Positions 16,016-25,174 of a DNA stretch of 64,000 nt are shown here, piece after piece (positions within the stretch are counted from its first letter, which is position 1; every line of letters begins with the position of its first letter). The position numbers and the translations under genes are program-made. Location: positions 4,588,001 to 4,652,000 of the forward strand of contig NZ_JAPEMM010000001.1 in assembly GCF_026342735.1 (NCBI RefSeq). The letters are read 5' to 3'. Under the pieces are notes generated by a model, which saw only the letters and a program-made list of their open reading frames with translations, was not told where the DNA came from and searched no databases. The stretch is from Streptomyces sp. NBC_00193. Lineage in GTDB: Bacteria; Actinomycetota; Actinomycetes; Streptomycetales; Streptomycetaceae.

Positions 16016-18700
16016 CTACAGGCCGTAGCGCTCCCGGGCCTCCTTGATGGAGGACGCCGGGACCTCGCCGCGGCGGGCGAGCTGGGCCAGCGCGGCCACC
16101 ACGATGGACTGGGCGTCGACACCGAAGTGGCGGCGGGCGCCCTCGCGGGTGTCGGAGAGGCCGAAGCCGTCCGTGCCCAGCGAGGTGTAGTCCTGCTCGA
16201 CCCACTGGCTGATCTGGTCCGGGACCTGACGCATCCAGTCGGAGACGGCGAGCACCGGGCTGGTGACGCCCTCCAGGGCACGGGTGACGAACGGGGTGCG
16301 CATCTCCCCGCGCAGCAGCGCCTCGTCGCACTCCAGCGCGTCGCGGCGCAGCTCGCCCCAGGAGGTGGCGGACCAGACGTCGGCGGCCACGTTCCAGTCG
16401 GCGGCGAGCAGCTTCTGCGCGTCGAGGGCCCAGTGGATGGCCGTACCGGAGGCCATCAGCTGGATCTTCGGGGCGTCGGCGGCCGGGGCCGCCTCCGCGA
16501 GGTCCGCCGCCGTGTTGAAGCGGTAGAGACCGCGCAGGATGCCCTCTTCCACGCCCTCGGGCATGGCCGGCTGGGGCTTCGGCTCGTTGTAGACCGTCAG
16601 GTAGTAGAAGACGTCTTCCGGCTTCTCGCCGTACATCCGGCGCAGACCGTCCTTGACGATCACCGCGATCTCGTACGCGAAGGCCGGGTCGTAATTGAGC
16701 GACGCCGGGTTCGTGGACGCGATCAGGTGCGAGTGGCCGTCCGCGTGCTGCAGGCCCTCACCCGTCAGGGTGGTGCGGCCGGCGGTGGCGCCGACGATGA
16801 AGCCCTTGCCGAGCTGGTCGGCGAGCTGCCACATCTGGTCGGCGGTGCGCTGCCAGCCGAACATCGAGTAGAAGATGTAGAACGGGATCATCGGCTCGCC
16901 GTGCGTCGCGTACGACGTGCAGGCGGCGATGAAGTCGGCCATGGCGCCGGCCTCGGTGATCCCCTCGTTGAGGATCTGGCCGTCCTTGGCTTCCTTGTAG
17001 TACATCAGCTGGTCGCGGTCGACCGGCTCGTACGTCTGGCCCAGCGGCGAGTAGATGCCGGCCGACGGGAAGAGGGACTCCATACCGAAGGTACGGGCCT
17101 CGTCCGGGACGATCGGAACCCAGCGCTTGCCGGTCTCCTTGTCCCGCATCAGGTCCTTGACGAGCCGGACGAAGGCCATGGTGGTGGCCATCTCCTGCTT
17201 GCCGGAGCCCTTGAGCAGCGGGGCGAAGGAACGGTCCGCCGGAGCCGGCAGGGCCACGTGCTTGACCTTGCGGGCCGGGGCCGGGCCGCCGAGCGCCGCG
17301 CGGCGCTCGTTCAGGTACTGGACCTCGGGGCTGTTCGCGCCCGGGTGGCCGTACGGGACCTGGCCGTCGGCGAAGGCGCTGTCCGGGATCGGGAGGCCAA
17401 GGAGGTCACGCATGTCCTTGAACTCGTCGATCGTCAGCTTCTTCATCTGGTGGTTCGCGTTCTTCGACTCGAACCCGGCGCCCAGCGTGTAGCCCTTGAC
17501 GGTCTGCGCGAGGATGACCGTCGGAGCACCCTTGTGCTCCAGGGCGGCCTTGTACGCGGCGTAGACCTTGCGGGGCTCGTGGCCGCCGCGGGAGGTGTGG
17601 AAGCACTCGGCGATCTTCGCGTCGGAGAGCACACCGGCCAGCTGCACGAGCTCGGCGTTGGCGCCGAAGAAGTGCTGGCGGATGTAGGCCACGTCGCGGG
17701 TCGCGTACGTCTGGAACTGCGCGTCGGGTACCTCGCGCAGGCGGCGTACCAGGGCGCCCGTGGTGTCGAGCTGGAACAGCTCGTCCCAGGCGGAGCCCCA
17801 CAGCGACTTGATGACGTTCCAGCCGGCGCCGCGGAACTGGGCTTCCAGCTCCTGCACCACGCGGAAGTTGGCGCGGACCGGACCGTCGAGGCGCTGCAGG
17901 TTGCAGTTGATGACGAAGGTCAGGTTGTCGAGCTGCTCGCGGGAGGCCAGGGCCAGGGCGGCGGTCGACTCGGGCTCGTCCATCTCGCCGTCGCCCAGGA
18001 AGGCCCAGACGTGCGAGTTGGCGGTGTCCTTGATGCTCCGGTTCTGCAGGTAGCGGTTGAAGCGCGCCTGGTAGATCGCGGAGAGCGGGCCGAGGCCCAT
18101 GGAGACCGTCGGGAACTCCCACAGCCACGGCAGGCGCCGCGGGTGGGGGTAGGACGGGAGGCCGTTGCCGCCGGCCTCCTGGCGGAAGTTGTCGAGCTGC
18201 TGCTCGGAGACCCGGCCGTCGAGGAAGGCGCGGGCGTAGATGCCGGGGGAGGCGTGGCCCTGGATGTAGAGCTGGTCGCCCGATCCGTCGGCCTCCTTCC
18301 CGCGGAAGAAGTGCTGGAAGCCGGTCTCGTACAGCCACGCGGCGGAGGCGAAGGTGGCGATGTGGCCGCCGACGCCGTACTTGGAGCCGCGGGTCACCAT
18401 GGCGGCCGCGTTCCAGCGGTTCCAGGCGGTGATCTTGGCTTCCATCGCCTCGTCACCGGGGAACTCCGGCTCCGCGGCGGTGGGGATGGTGTTGACGTAG
18501 TCCGTCTCGAGCAGCTTCGGCAGCGCGAGACCGGCGGCCTCGGCGTGCTGAAGGGTGCGACGGAGCAGGTATTCGGCGCGGCGCGTACCGGCGGCCTTGG
18601 CGACTGCGTCGAGCGAGGCCGCCCATTCGGCGGTCTCCTCGGTGTCGCGGTCCGGGAGCTGGTCGAGCTCGCTCGGAAGCTTTCCTACGGGGTCGGACAT
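16016..18700 (-). CDS. aceE: Pyruvate dehydrogenase E1 component, homodimeric type (AceE)
   Basis: An 894-residue thiamine-diphosphate enzyme that decarboxylates pyruvate and acetylates the lipoyl domain of E2. The ThDP motif GDGEMDEPES ... NCNLQRLDGPV is present, as is the AceE pattern NRWNAAAMVTRGSKYGVGGHIATFASAAWLYE. The length matches single-chain E1 (about 890), not the split alpha/beta form. The ATG at 18700 gives MSDPVGKLPSELDQLPDRD. It is separated from sucB and lpd by a GntR gene that points the same way. A 244-bp upstream region holds several palindromes, so expression is probably regulated. Confidence 0.97.
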   Translation of the reverse strand: MSDPVGKLPSELDQLPDRDTEETAEWAASLDAVAKAAGTRRAEYLLRRTLQHAEAAGLALPKLLETDYVNTIPTAAEPEFPGDEAMEAKITAWNRWNAAAMVTRGSKYGVGGHIATFASAAWLYETGFQHFFRGKEADGSGDQLYIQGHASPGIYARAFLDGRVSEQQLDNFRQEAGGNGLPSYPHPRRLPWLWEFPTVSMGLGPLSAIYQARFNRYLQNRSIKDTANSHVWAFLGDGEMDEPESTAALALASREQLDNLTFVINCNLQRLDGPVRANFRVVQELEAQFRGAGWNVIKSLWGSAWDELFQLDTTGALVRRLREVPDAQFQTYATRDVAYIRQHFFGANAELVQLAGVLSDAKIAECFHTSRGGHEPRKVYAAYKAALEHKGAPTVILAQTVKGYTLGAGFESKNANHQMKKLTIDEFKDMRDLLGLPIPDSAFADGQVPYGHPGANSPEVQYLNERRAALGGPAPARKVKHVALPAPADRSFAPLLKGSGKQEMATTMAFVRLVKDLMRDKETGKRWVPIVPDEARTFGMESLFPSAGIYSPLGQTYEPVDRDQLMYYKEAKDGQILNEGITEAGAMADFIAACTSYATHGEPMIPFYIFYSMFGWQRTADQMWQLADQLGKGFIVGATAGRTTLTGEGLQHADGHSHLIASTNPASLNYDPAFAYEIAVIVKDGLRRMYGEKPEDVFYYLTVYNEPKPQPAMPEGVEEGILRGLYRFNTAADLAEAAPAADAPKIQLMASGTAIHWALDAQKLLAADWNVAADVWSATSWGELRRDALECDEALLRGEMRTPFVTRALEGVTSPVLAVSDWMRQVPDQISQWVEQDYTSLGTDGFGLSDTREGARRHFGVDAQSIVVAALAQLARRGEVPASSIKEARERYGL

Positions 18701-18805
18701 CGGTGTGCGCCGCCTTCCGGACAAAGGAGAGGTGGTGAAGAAATCCCTGACGGGCAGGACAGGGTCGTTGGACCCGGGTGGGGTCCGCGGATGACTGTAA
18801 GGCGC

Positions 18806-18822
18806 TGATCGATGATCGATCA
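18806..18822. promoter_or_regulatory. 17-bp palindrome in the aceE upstream region
   Basis: TGATCGAT-G-ATCGATCA is a perfect 8+1+8 palindrome about 106 bp upstream of the aceE start. A TGACG-N6-CGTCA pair follows at 18831-18846. Confidence 0.5.
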
Positions 18823-18860
18823 AATGAAAGTGACGAAGAAACGTCAATCTGACGAAAGTC

Positions 18861-18895
18861 GGCACCGGGTGCCATGAAAATGGGCACCCAGTGCC
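18861..18895. promoter_or_regulatory. Twin operator-like sites GGCAC-N3-GTGCC upstream of aceE
   Basis: Site 1 at 18861-18873 (GGCACCGGGTGCC) and site 2 at 18883-18895 (GGCACCCAGTGCC) are palindromes of the same form. Their centres are 22 bp apart, about two DNA turns, which puts both on one face of the helix. They lie between the GntR stop codon (18945) and aceE. The GntR product is an obvious candidate to bind them, but this is inference. Confidence 0.6.
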
Positions 18896-18944
18896 GGGCA
18901 AAACGGGACGAGGCGGGCGCTTGAGCGCGTCTCGAAGGGCGAGA

Positions 18945-19571
18945 TCAAGCCCGCGGCGCGCACCCCAGAACGTGCCGCTTCACCAGCAGGCCGATCTCCG
19001 GATCCTGATTGCGGAAGGCGTCCACAAGGGCTTCGTGCTCTTCGGCGTAGGACTTCTGGACGGTTCCCAGCCACCGGATGGACAGGGCCGTGAAGACCTC
19101 GATGCCCAGGGACTCCCAGGTGTGCAGCAGCACGCTGTTCCCGGCGGCCCGCACCATCTCCCGGTGGAAGCCCACGGTGTGCCGCACCTGGGCCGTGCCG
19201 TCCGCGCTGCGGTCGGCCTCCCACAGGGCCGCCACGTGCGGCTCCAGGGCCGAGCAGTCGGCCGCCAGCCGGGGCGCGGCCAGCTCGGCCGCGATCTGCT
19301 CCAGGCCCGCCCGGACCGGATAGATCTCCTCCAGGTCCGCCGCCGACAGGTTCCGTACGCGCACGCCCTTGTTCGGCGCCGACTCGATCAGCCGCAGCGT
19401 CTCCAGCTCGCGCAGGGCCTCGCGCACGGGCGTCTGGCTGACCTCCAGCTCCACCGCGATCCGGCGCTCCACGATCCGCTCACCGGGCTTCCAGCGCCCG
19501 CTGACGATCCCCTCCACGATGTGCTCGCGGATCTGCTCGCGCAGCGAGTGCACGACGGGTGGGGTGATCAT
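18945..19571 (-). CDS. GntR/FadR-family transcriptional regulator
   Basis: A 208-residue regulator. The winged HTH is at residues ~5-70 (LREQIREHIVEGIVSGRWKP, VSQTPVREALRELETLRLIE). An all-helical FCD domain follows, with the metal-site Asp and His pattern (FHREMVRAAGN, EHEALVDAFRN). FCD regulators sense small carboxylic acids. It sits between sucB and aceE and points toward aceE, so pyruvate-dehydrogenase control is the natural hypothesis. The ATG at 19571 lies 11 nt after AGGAG. The last residues (VLGCAPRA) are slightly unusual for the family but there is no frameshift. Confidence 0.9.
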   Translation of the reverse strand: MITPPVVHSLREQIREHIVEGIVSGRWKPGERIVERRIAVELEVSQTPVREALRELETLRLIESAPNKGVRVRNLSAADLEEIYPVRAGLEQIAAELAAPRLAADCSALEPHVAALWEADRSADGTAQVRHTVGFHREMVRAAGNSVLLHTWESLGIEVFTALSIRWLGTVQKSYAEEHEALVDAFRNQDPEIGLLVKRHVLGCAPRA

Positions 19572-19620
19572 CGGGGCTTCATCTCCTGAGGGTGTGCAGG
19601 GGCATGCGGGGCCTTGATGC

Positions 19621-19631
19621 GTAGACAATAC
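19621..19631. promoter_or_regulatory. Possible GntR autoregulatory site
   Basis: GTAGACAATAC (GTA-N5-TAC) lies about 50 bp upstream of the GntR start and resembles the loose FadR-subfamily half-site spacing. The motif is short, so it could be chance. Confidence 0.25.
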
Positions 19632-19721
19632 GGCGGAGCCGCTCGTCGCGATGCGTTCCTGGTCAGAGGCGCAGCGTGAGGCTGGTTACAGCGGTCGACC
19701 GGAGGGGCTCAGGGTACGACG

Positions 19722-19765
19722 ACGGCGCCCCCGCCCGGGACCTTCATCCCGGGCGGGGGCGCCGT
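19722..19765. terminator. Hairpin downstream of the E2 gene
   Basis: Perfect 19-bp arms (start ACGGCGCCCCCGCCCGGGA) with a 6-nt loop follow the sucB stop on the minus strand. There is no T-tract. Confidence 0.75.
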
Positions 19766-19799
19766 GCGCGACAGTCGTGAACCGCTGCCGCAGAGAGCC

Positions 19800-21560
19800 T
19801 TACAGGCCGAGCTCGACCTCGAACTCGCCGGCCTCGAGGATCGCCTTGACGGCCGAGAGGTACCGGGCCGCGTCCGCGCCGTCCACCAGACGGTGGTCGT
19901 AGGACAGGGTCAGGTACGTCATGTCGCGGATGCCGATGTTCGTGCCCTCGGCGGTCTCGATGACCACCGGGCGCTTGACCGTCGCGCCGATGCCCAGGAT
20001 GGCGACCTGGTTCGGGGGCACGATGACCGTGTCGAACAGCGCACCGCGCGAGCCGGTGTTGCTGATGGTGAAGGTCGCGCCCGACAGCTCGTCCGGCGTG
20101 ATCTTGTTGCCGCGGACCTTGGAGGCCAGGTCGGCGGTCGCCTTGGAGATGCCCGCCAGGTTGAGGTCACCGGCACCCTTGATGACCGGGGTCATCAGGC
20201 CCTTCTCGGAGTCCACGGCGATGCCGATGTTCTCCGAGTCGAAGTAGGTGATGGTGCCCTCGTCCTCGTTGATCCGGGCGTTGACGACCGCGTGGGCCTT
20301 CAGCGCCTGGGCCGCGGCCTTGACGAAGAACGGCATCGGGGACAGCTTGACGCCCTCGCGGGCGAGGAAGCCGGCCTTGGCCTTCTCGCGCAGCTTCATG
20401 ATCTTGGTGATGTCCACCTCGACCACGGAGCTGAGCTGCGCCTGCGAGTGCAGGGCCTTCATCATGTTGTCGCCGATGACCTTGCGCATGCGGGTCATCT
20501 TGACGGTCTGGCCACGCAGCTCGGAGACCGCGGCGGCCGGAGCCTTGGCGGCGGGAGCGGCAGCAGCCGGAGCCGGGGCGGCAGCGGCGGCCTTGGCGGC
20601 CTCGGCGGCGGCCAGGACGTCCTGCTTGCGGATGCGGCCACCGACACCGGTGCCCGAGACCGCGGACAGGTTGACGCCGGACTCCGTGGCGAGCTTGCGC
20701 ACCAGCGGGGTCACGTAGGCGCCCTCGTCACCGGCGGAAACCGGGGCGGCGGGGGCGGCCGGAGCGACCGGAGCCGGGGCGGCGACCGGAGCCGGAGCGG
20801 CCACGGGAGCCGGAGCGGCAACCGGGGCGGCGACGGGCGCCGGGGCGGCCGCGACCGGAGCCGGGGCAGCCACGGGAGCCGGAGCGGCGACCGGGGCGGC
20901 GGCCGGAGCCGGAGCAGCGGCGGCCGGAGCGGCCGCGGGAGCCGCGCCCGCCGCGCCGATGACGGCCAGACGTGCGCCGACCTCGGCGTTCTCGTCCTCG
21001 GCGACCAGGATCTCCAGCAGGACGCCGGCGACCGGGGCGGGGATCTCGGTGTCGACCTTGTCGGTCGAGACCTCCAGCAGCGGCTCGTCGGCCTCGACCG
21101 ACTCGCCGACCTGCTTCAGCCAGCGGGTGACGGTGCCCTCGGTGACGGACTCGCCCAGGGCGGGCAGCACGACATCGGTACCGGCAGCAGCCGGAGCGGC
21201 AGCGGCGGCGGGGGCCTCGGCGACCGGGGCCGGAGCGGCCGGAGCCTCGGCAACCGGAGCCTCGGCGACCGGGGCCGCGGGGGCCTCGGCGGCCGGAGCG
21301 GCGACCGGGGCCGGCGCGCCCGAACCGTCGTCGATGACGGCCAGCTCGGCGCCGACCTCGACGGTCTCGTCCTCGGCGACCTTGATGGAGGCCAGGATGC
21401 CCGACACGGGGGACGGGATCTCGGTGTCGACCTTGTCGGTCGAGACCTCGAGCAGCGGCTCGTCGGCCTCGACGCGCTCGCCCTCGGCCTTCAGCCAACG
21501 GGTGACAGTGCCCTCAGTGACGCTCTCACCGAGCGCCGGAAGGGTTACGGAAACCGACAT
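19800..21560 (-). CDS. sucB: Dihydrolipoamide acyltransferase E2 (annotated sucB/dlaT type), two lipoyl domains
   Basis: A 586-residue E2. Lipoyl domain 1 has Lys43 and lipoyl domain 2 has Lys168, each in STDKVDTE. An Ala/Pro-rich linker with APAPVAAPAPV repeats leads to the E3/E1-binding domain (YVTPLVRKLATESGVNLSAV ... GGRIRKQDVL). The C-terminal catalytic domain ends with DHRLVDGADAARYL, the HxxxDG active site. In actinobacteria this type of E2 can serve both the pyruvate and 2-oxoglutarate dehydrogenase complexes, so sucB versus aceF naming is open. It lies just downstream of lpd on the same strand. LipB/LipA modify its lysines. Confidence 0.95.
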   Translation of the reverse strand: MSVSVTLPALGESVTEGTVTRWLKAEGERVEADEPLLEVSTDKVDTEIPSPVSGILASIKVAEDETVEVGAELAVIDDGSGAPAPVAAPAAEAPAAPVAEAPVAEAPAAPAPVAEAPAAAAAPAAAGTDVVLPALGESVTEGTVTRWLKQVGESVEADEPLLEVSTDKVDTEIPAPVAGVLLEILVAEDENAEVGARLAVIGAAGAAPAAAPAAAAPAPAAAPVAAPAPVAAPAPVAAAPAPVAAPVAAPAPVAAPAPVAAPAPVAPAAPAAPVSAGDEGAYVTPLVRKLATESGVNLSAVSGTGVGGRIRKQDVLAAAEAAKAAAAAPAPAAAAPAAKAPAAAVSELRGQTVKMTRMRKVIGDNMMKALHSQAQLSSVVEVDITKIMKLREKAKAGFLAREGVKLSPMPFFVKAAAQALKAHAVVNARINEDEGTITYFDSENIGIAVDSEKGLMTPVIKGAGDLNLAGISKATADLASKVRGNKITPDELSGATFTISNTGSRGALFDTVIVPPNQVAILGIGATVKRPVVIETAEGTNIGIRDMTYLTLSYDHRLVDGADAARYLSAVKAILEAGEFEVELGL

Positions 21561-21614
21561 GGTTTCAGTTGCTCCTAACGAATGTGCGGAAGTGGTCGTC
21601 GCGCCCAGTGACGA

Positions 21615-23003
21615 TTAGTCGTGTGCGTGCAGCGGCTTGCCGGCGAGTGCCAGGTGCGCCTCGCCCATCGCCTCGTTCTGCGTCGGGTGCGCGTGGATGA
21701 GCTGCGCGACCTCGGCCGGCAGGGCTTCCCAGTTGTAGATCAGCTGGGCCTCGCCGACCTGCTCGCCCATCCGGTCACCGACCATGTGGACGCCGACCAC
21801 GGCACCGTCCTTGACCTGGACGAGCTTGATCTCGCCCGCGGTCTTAAGGATCTTGCTCTTGCCGTTGCCCGCCAGGTTGTACTTGAGGGCCACGACCTTG
21901 TCCGCGCCGTAGATCTCCTTGGCCTTGGCCTCGGTGATGCCGACGGAGGCGACCTCGGGGTGGCAGTACGTGACGCGCGGGACACCGTCGTAGTCGATCG
22001 GGACGGCCTTGAGGCCGGCCAGACGCTCCGCGACCAGGATGCCCTCGGCGAAGCCGACGTGCGCGAGCTGCAGGGTCGGGGCGAGGTCACCGACGGCCGA
22101 GATGGTCGGCACGTTGGTCTGCATGTACTCGTCGACCACGACGTAGCCGCGGTCCATCGCGACGCCCTGCTCCTCGTAGCCCAGACCCTGGGAGACGGGG
22201 CCGCGGCCGATCGCGACCAGCAGCACCTCCGCCTCGAAGGTCTTGCCGTCGGCCAGGGTGACCCGCACACCGTTCTCGGTGTACTCGGCCTTGTCGAAGA
22301 AGGTGCCGAGGTTGAACTTGATGCCCCGCTTGCGGAACGCGCGCTCCAGCAGCTTGGAGCTGTTCTCGTCCTCGACCGGCACGAGGTGCTTGAGGCCCTC
22401 GACGATGGTGACGTCGGTGCCGAAGGACTTCCACGCCGAGGCGAACTCGACGCCGATGACGCCGCCGCCCAGGACGATGGCGGACTCGGGCACGCGGTCC
22501 AGGACCAGCGCGTGGTCCGAGGAGATGATGCGGTTGCCGTCGATGTTCAGGCCCGGCAGCGAGCGCGGCACGGAGCCGGTCGCCAGGAGCACGTGGCGGC
22601 CCTGGATGCGCTGGCCGTTCACGTCGACGGACGTCGGCGAGGAGAGGCGGCCCTCACCCTCGATGTAGGTCAGCTTGCGGGAGGCGACCAGACCCTGCAG
22701 ACCCTTGTACAGGCCCGCGATGATGTCGTCCTTGTACTTGTGCACACCCGCGATGTCGATGCCCTCGAAGGTGGCCTTGACACCGAACTGGGCGGCCTCG
22801 CGAGCCTGGTCCGCGATCTCGCCCGCGTGCAGCAGAGCCTTCGTGGGGATGCAGCCGTTGTGCAGGCAGGTGCCGCCGAGCTTGTTCTTCTCGATCAGGG
22901 CAACGTCCAGACCCAGCTGGGATGCGCGCAGTGCCGCGGCGTAACCGCCACTGCCGCCGCCGAGGATCACTAGGTCGAAAACGGTGCTGGCGTCGTTCGC
23001 CAC
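21615..23003 (-). CDS. lpdA: Dihydrolipoyl dehydrogenase (E3)
   Basis: A 462-residue FAD disulfide oxidoreductase that reoxidises the E2 dihydrolipoamide with NAD+. It has VILGGGSGGYAAALRA (FAD), the redox pair Cys46/Cys51 in GGTCLHNGCIPTK, IVLGGGVIGVEFASAW (NAD), and HAHPTQNEAMGEA with the catalytic His-Glu. The GTG at 23003 has GGAGG at 8 nt. It is followed by the E2 gene after 54 bp, so lpd-sucB form an operon and the pyruvate dehydrogenase set is completed by aceE downstream. Confidence 0.97.
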   Translation of the reverse strand: MANDASTVFDLVILGGGSGGYAAALRASQLGLDVALIEKNKLGGTCLHNGCIPTKALLHAGEIADQAREAAQFGVKATFEGIDIAGVHKYKDDIIAGLYKGLQGLVASRKLTYIEGEGRLSSPTSVDVNGQRIQGRHVLLATGSVPRSLPGLNIDGNRIISSDHALVLDRVPESAIVLGGGVIGVEFASAWKSFGTDVTIVEGLKHLVPVEDENSSKLLERAFRKRGIKFNLGTFFDKAEYTENGVRVTLADGKTFEAEVLLVAIGRGPVSQGLGYEEQGVAMDRGYVVVDEYMQTNVPTISAVGDLAPTLQLAHVGFAEGILVAERLAGLKAVPIDYDGVPRVTYCHPEVASVGITEAKAKEIYGADKVVALKYNLAGNGKSKILKTAGEIKLVQVKDGAVVGVHMVGDRMGEQVGEAQLIYNWEALPAEVAQLIHAHPTQNEAMGEAHLALAGKPLHAHD

Positions 23004-23232
23004 GTCACGTCCTCCATGCATGTGCGCCGAGCACCGGTCCTCTGTGACCGGGCGGCGGCTGGTATACGGCCGCTTTTTCTTCGGCCCTGTGGTGGGGGCC
23101 CTGTCCTGCCGAGAACCCATCTTCGCATTTGTCGGCGGAACGCGGGACGCCGGGCCTGCCCTGGGGCAGGTCGTTCTGCCCGAACCGGGGGTTACCGCAG
23201 CGTAGAAACCTACGGATTTCGTTGGCAGCGAA

Positions 23233-23277
23233 CAGGCCCCGGCCGTGATCAGAAAATCTGATCACGGCCGGGGCCTG
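23233..23277. terminator. Very strong hairpin between lpd and pepA
   Basis: Perfect 21-bp arms (starting CAGGCCCCGGCCGTGATCAG) with an AAA loop lie 23 bp after the pepA stop on the minus strand. It isolates pepA from lpd. The rest of the 296-bp gap (23004-23232) holds the lpd promoter region; I see no further clear motif. Confidence 0.88.
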
Positions 23278-23299
23278 CGTGGAGCCGGGCCGTCAGGCG

Positions 23300-24829
23300 T
23301 CAGCCCAGGTCGCCCGTGGCCGTGCGCTCGGCCAGTCGGACCAGGGTCCGGACGGCGGAACCGGTGCCGCCCTTGGGGGTGTAGCCGTACGGGGCGCCCT
23401 CGTGGAAGGCGGGGCCCGCGATGTCGAGGTGGGCCCAGGTGATGCCCTCGCCGACGAACTCCTGGAGGAAGAGGCCGGCCACCAGGCCGCCGCCCATGCG
23501 GACACCCATGTTGGCGATGTCGGCGGTGGGGGAGTCCATGGACTTGCGCAGGTCCTCGGGGAGCGGCATCGGCCAGGAGGCCTCGCCGACCTCCTCGGCG
23601 ATCTCGTGGATGGTGGTGCGGAAGGCGTCGTCGTTGGCCATGATGCCGAAGGTGCGGTCACCCAGGGCCATCACCATGGCGCCGGTCAGGGTCGCCACGT
23701 CGACGATCGCGTCCGGGTTCTCCTCGGAGGCCTTGGTCAGCGCGTCACCCAGGACCAGACGGCCCTCGGCGTCCGTGTTGAGCACCTCGACCGTCTTGCC
23801 GCTGTACATGCGGAGCACGTCGCCGGGCTTGGTGGCCGAGCCGGAGGGCATGTTCTCGGCGAGCGCGAGCCAGCCGGTCACGTTGACCTCGAGTCCGAGC
23901 TTCGCGGCCGCGACGACGGAGGCGAAGACGGCGGCGGCGCCGGCCATGTCGCACTTCATCGTCTCGTTGTGGCCGGCCGGCTTCAGGGAGATGCCGCCGG
24001 AGTCGTAGGTGATGCCCTTGCCGACGAAGGCGAGGGTCTTCTCCGCCTTGGCGTGGGTGTAGGAGAGCTTCACCAGGCGCGGCGGGTTCTCGGAGCCCTT
24101 GCCGACGCCCATGATGCCGCCGTAGCCGCCCTTGATCAGGGCCTTCTCGTCCAGGACCTGGACCTTGATGCCGTTCTCCTTCGCGGTCGCACCGGCGACT
24201 GCTGCGAAGGCCTCGGGGGTGAGGTCGTTCGGCGGGGTGTTGACGAGGTCACGGGCGATGTTGATCTCGGTCGCGACGATCGTGGCGCGCTCGGCCGCGG
24301 CCTTGTGCTCCTTGTCGCGCGGCTTGGCGCCGAGCAGGGCGATCTCGGCGAGCGGCTGCTTCGGGCCGCCGTTCTTGGCGGCCTTCTTCTCGCCGCCCTG
24401 GTAGGCGGTGAAGGCGTACGCGCCCAGCAGTGCGCCCTCGGCCACGGCCGTCACGGCGGAGGCGTCGTCCAGGGGGAGCGCGAAGGCGGCCTTCTTGGTG
24501 CCGTGCAGGGCACGGGCGGCGGCGCCGGCGGCGCGGCGCAGCGCCTCCTCGTCGTAGGACTCGTCCGTGTCGGGAAGGGCGCCCAGTCCGACCGCCAGCA
24601 CGACCGGGACCTTGAGGCCGTCCGGGGCCGGCAGCTTGGTGGTCTCGCCTTCGGCGCCCGAGGCACCGAGCGCGTCGAGCACGGCGGCGAGCTTGCCGTC
24701 GTACGCCTTGTCCACGGCCTCGGCGCCCGCGGCGACGACGGGGCCCTTGGGGCCCTTCGCCACGCCGACGACGAGGACGTCGGCGCGCAGCGTCGCCGGT
24801 CCGGCAGTGCTGAGAGTCAGAGCAGTCAC
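23300..24829 (-). CDS. pepA: Leucyl (cytosol) aminopeptidase, M17 family
   Basis: A 509-residue M17 aminopeptidase. The C-terminal catalytic half has the dimetal motifs VGKGITYDSGGISLKP, the Asp-bearing MKCDMAGAAAV, and NTDAEGRLVLGDAL, the family signature. It removes N-terminal residues from peptides and normally forms a hexamer. The N-terminal ~170 residues are the variable, macro-domain-like half. It starts with GTG at 24829. The position matches pepB next to the E2 gene in M. tuberculosis. It is divergent from the polysaccharide operon. Confidence 0.96.
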   Translation of the reverse strand: MTALTLSTAGPATLRADVLVVGVAKGPKGPVVAAGAEAVDKAYDGKLAAVLDALGASGAEGETTKLPAPDGLKVPVVLAVGLGALPDTDESYDEEALRRAAGAAARALHGTKKAAFALPLDDASAVTAVAEGALLGAYAFTAYQGGEKKAAKNGGPKQPLAEIALLGAKPRDKEHKAAAERATIVATEINIARDLVNTPPNDLTPEAFAAVAGATAKENGIKVQVLDEKALIKGGYGGIMGVGKGSENPPRLVKLSYTHAKAEKTLAFVGKGITYDSGGISLKPAGHNETMKCDMAGAAAVFASVVAAAKLGLEVNVTGWLALAENMPSGSATKPGDVLRMYSGKTVEVLNTDAEGRLVLGDALTKASEENPDAIVDVATLTGAMVMALGDRTFGIMANDDAFRTTIHEIAEEVGEASWPMPLPEDLRKSMDSPTADIANMGVRMGGGLVAGLFLQEFVGEGITWAHLDIAGPAFHEGAPYGYTPKGGTGSAVRTLVRLAERTATGDLG

Positions 24830-25174
24830 GGTGGTGAATTCTCGCTTCCGTTTTGGTGGTGTGGGCCGAGTGGGTGGACGGCCGTCCGTAGCGATCGTAT
24901 TCGGGCCCGATGGCCGCCGGAAACGAGCCTACGCGCACGTACTGGTCCGCACGTCACTCGAAGGTTTGGCAAGTTGTTCGATCTCGAGGTCGCCAGGTTC
25001 ACCCATCTGTGGACTCTGTTCCACGTTTGCCTCTTAGACCTGACGAGGTCCGAAACACTCGGACCACTCTCGCAAGGGGACGCGGGGTTCCTTTGCATCA
25101 TTTCCACAGAAGCCTCCCCGGTCTGGCCGCATGCCACAGGCCGAAGTCGAGGATCTGCGGGGGGAAAGGCCGAA
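24830..25174. promoter_or_regulatory. 345-bp divergent promoter region, pepA / polysaccharide operon
   Basis: No gene is apparent here. The rightward half is relatively AT-richer around 25080-25125 (TTTGCATCATTTCCACAG). A 7-bp inverted repeat lies at 25047-25065. GGGGGAAAGG ahead of the ATG at 25175 is the ribosome site of the deacetylase gene. I could not fix the -10/-35 elements. Confidence 0.5.
25047..25065. promoter_or_regulatory. Candidate operator upstream of the polysaccharide operon
   Basis: GGTCCGA-AACAC-TCGGACC is a perfect 7-bp inverted repeat with a 5-bp spacer. It lies 110 bp ahead of the operon's first gene. The binding protein is unknown. Confidence 0.45.

Noticed and set aside
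20728..21320. Repetitive Ala/Pro codons that resemble a satellite or CRISPR-like repeat
   Set aside because: They encode the flexible linkers between lipoyl and catalytic domains of the E2 protein; there are no regular spacers.
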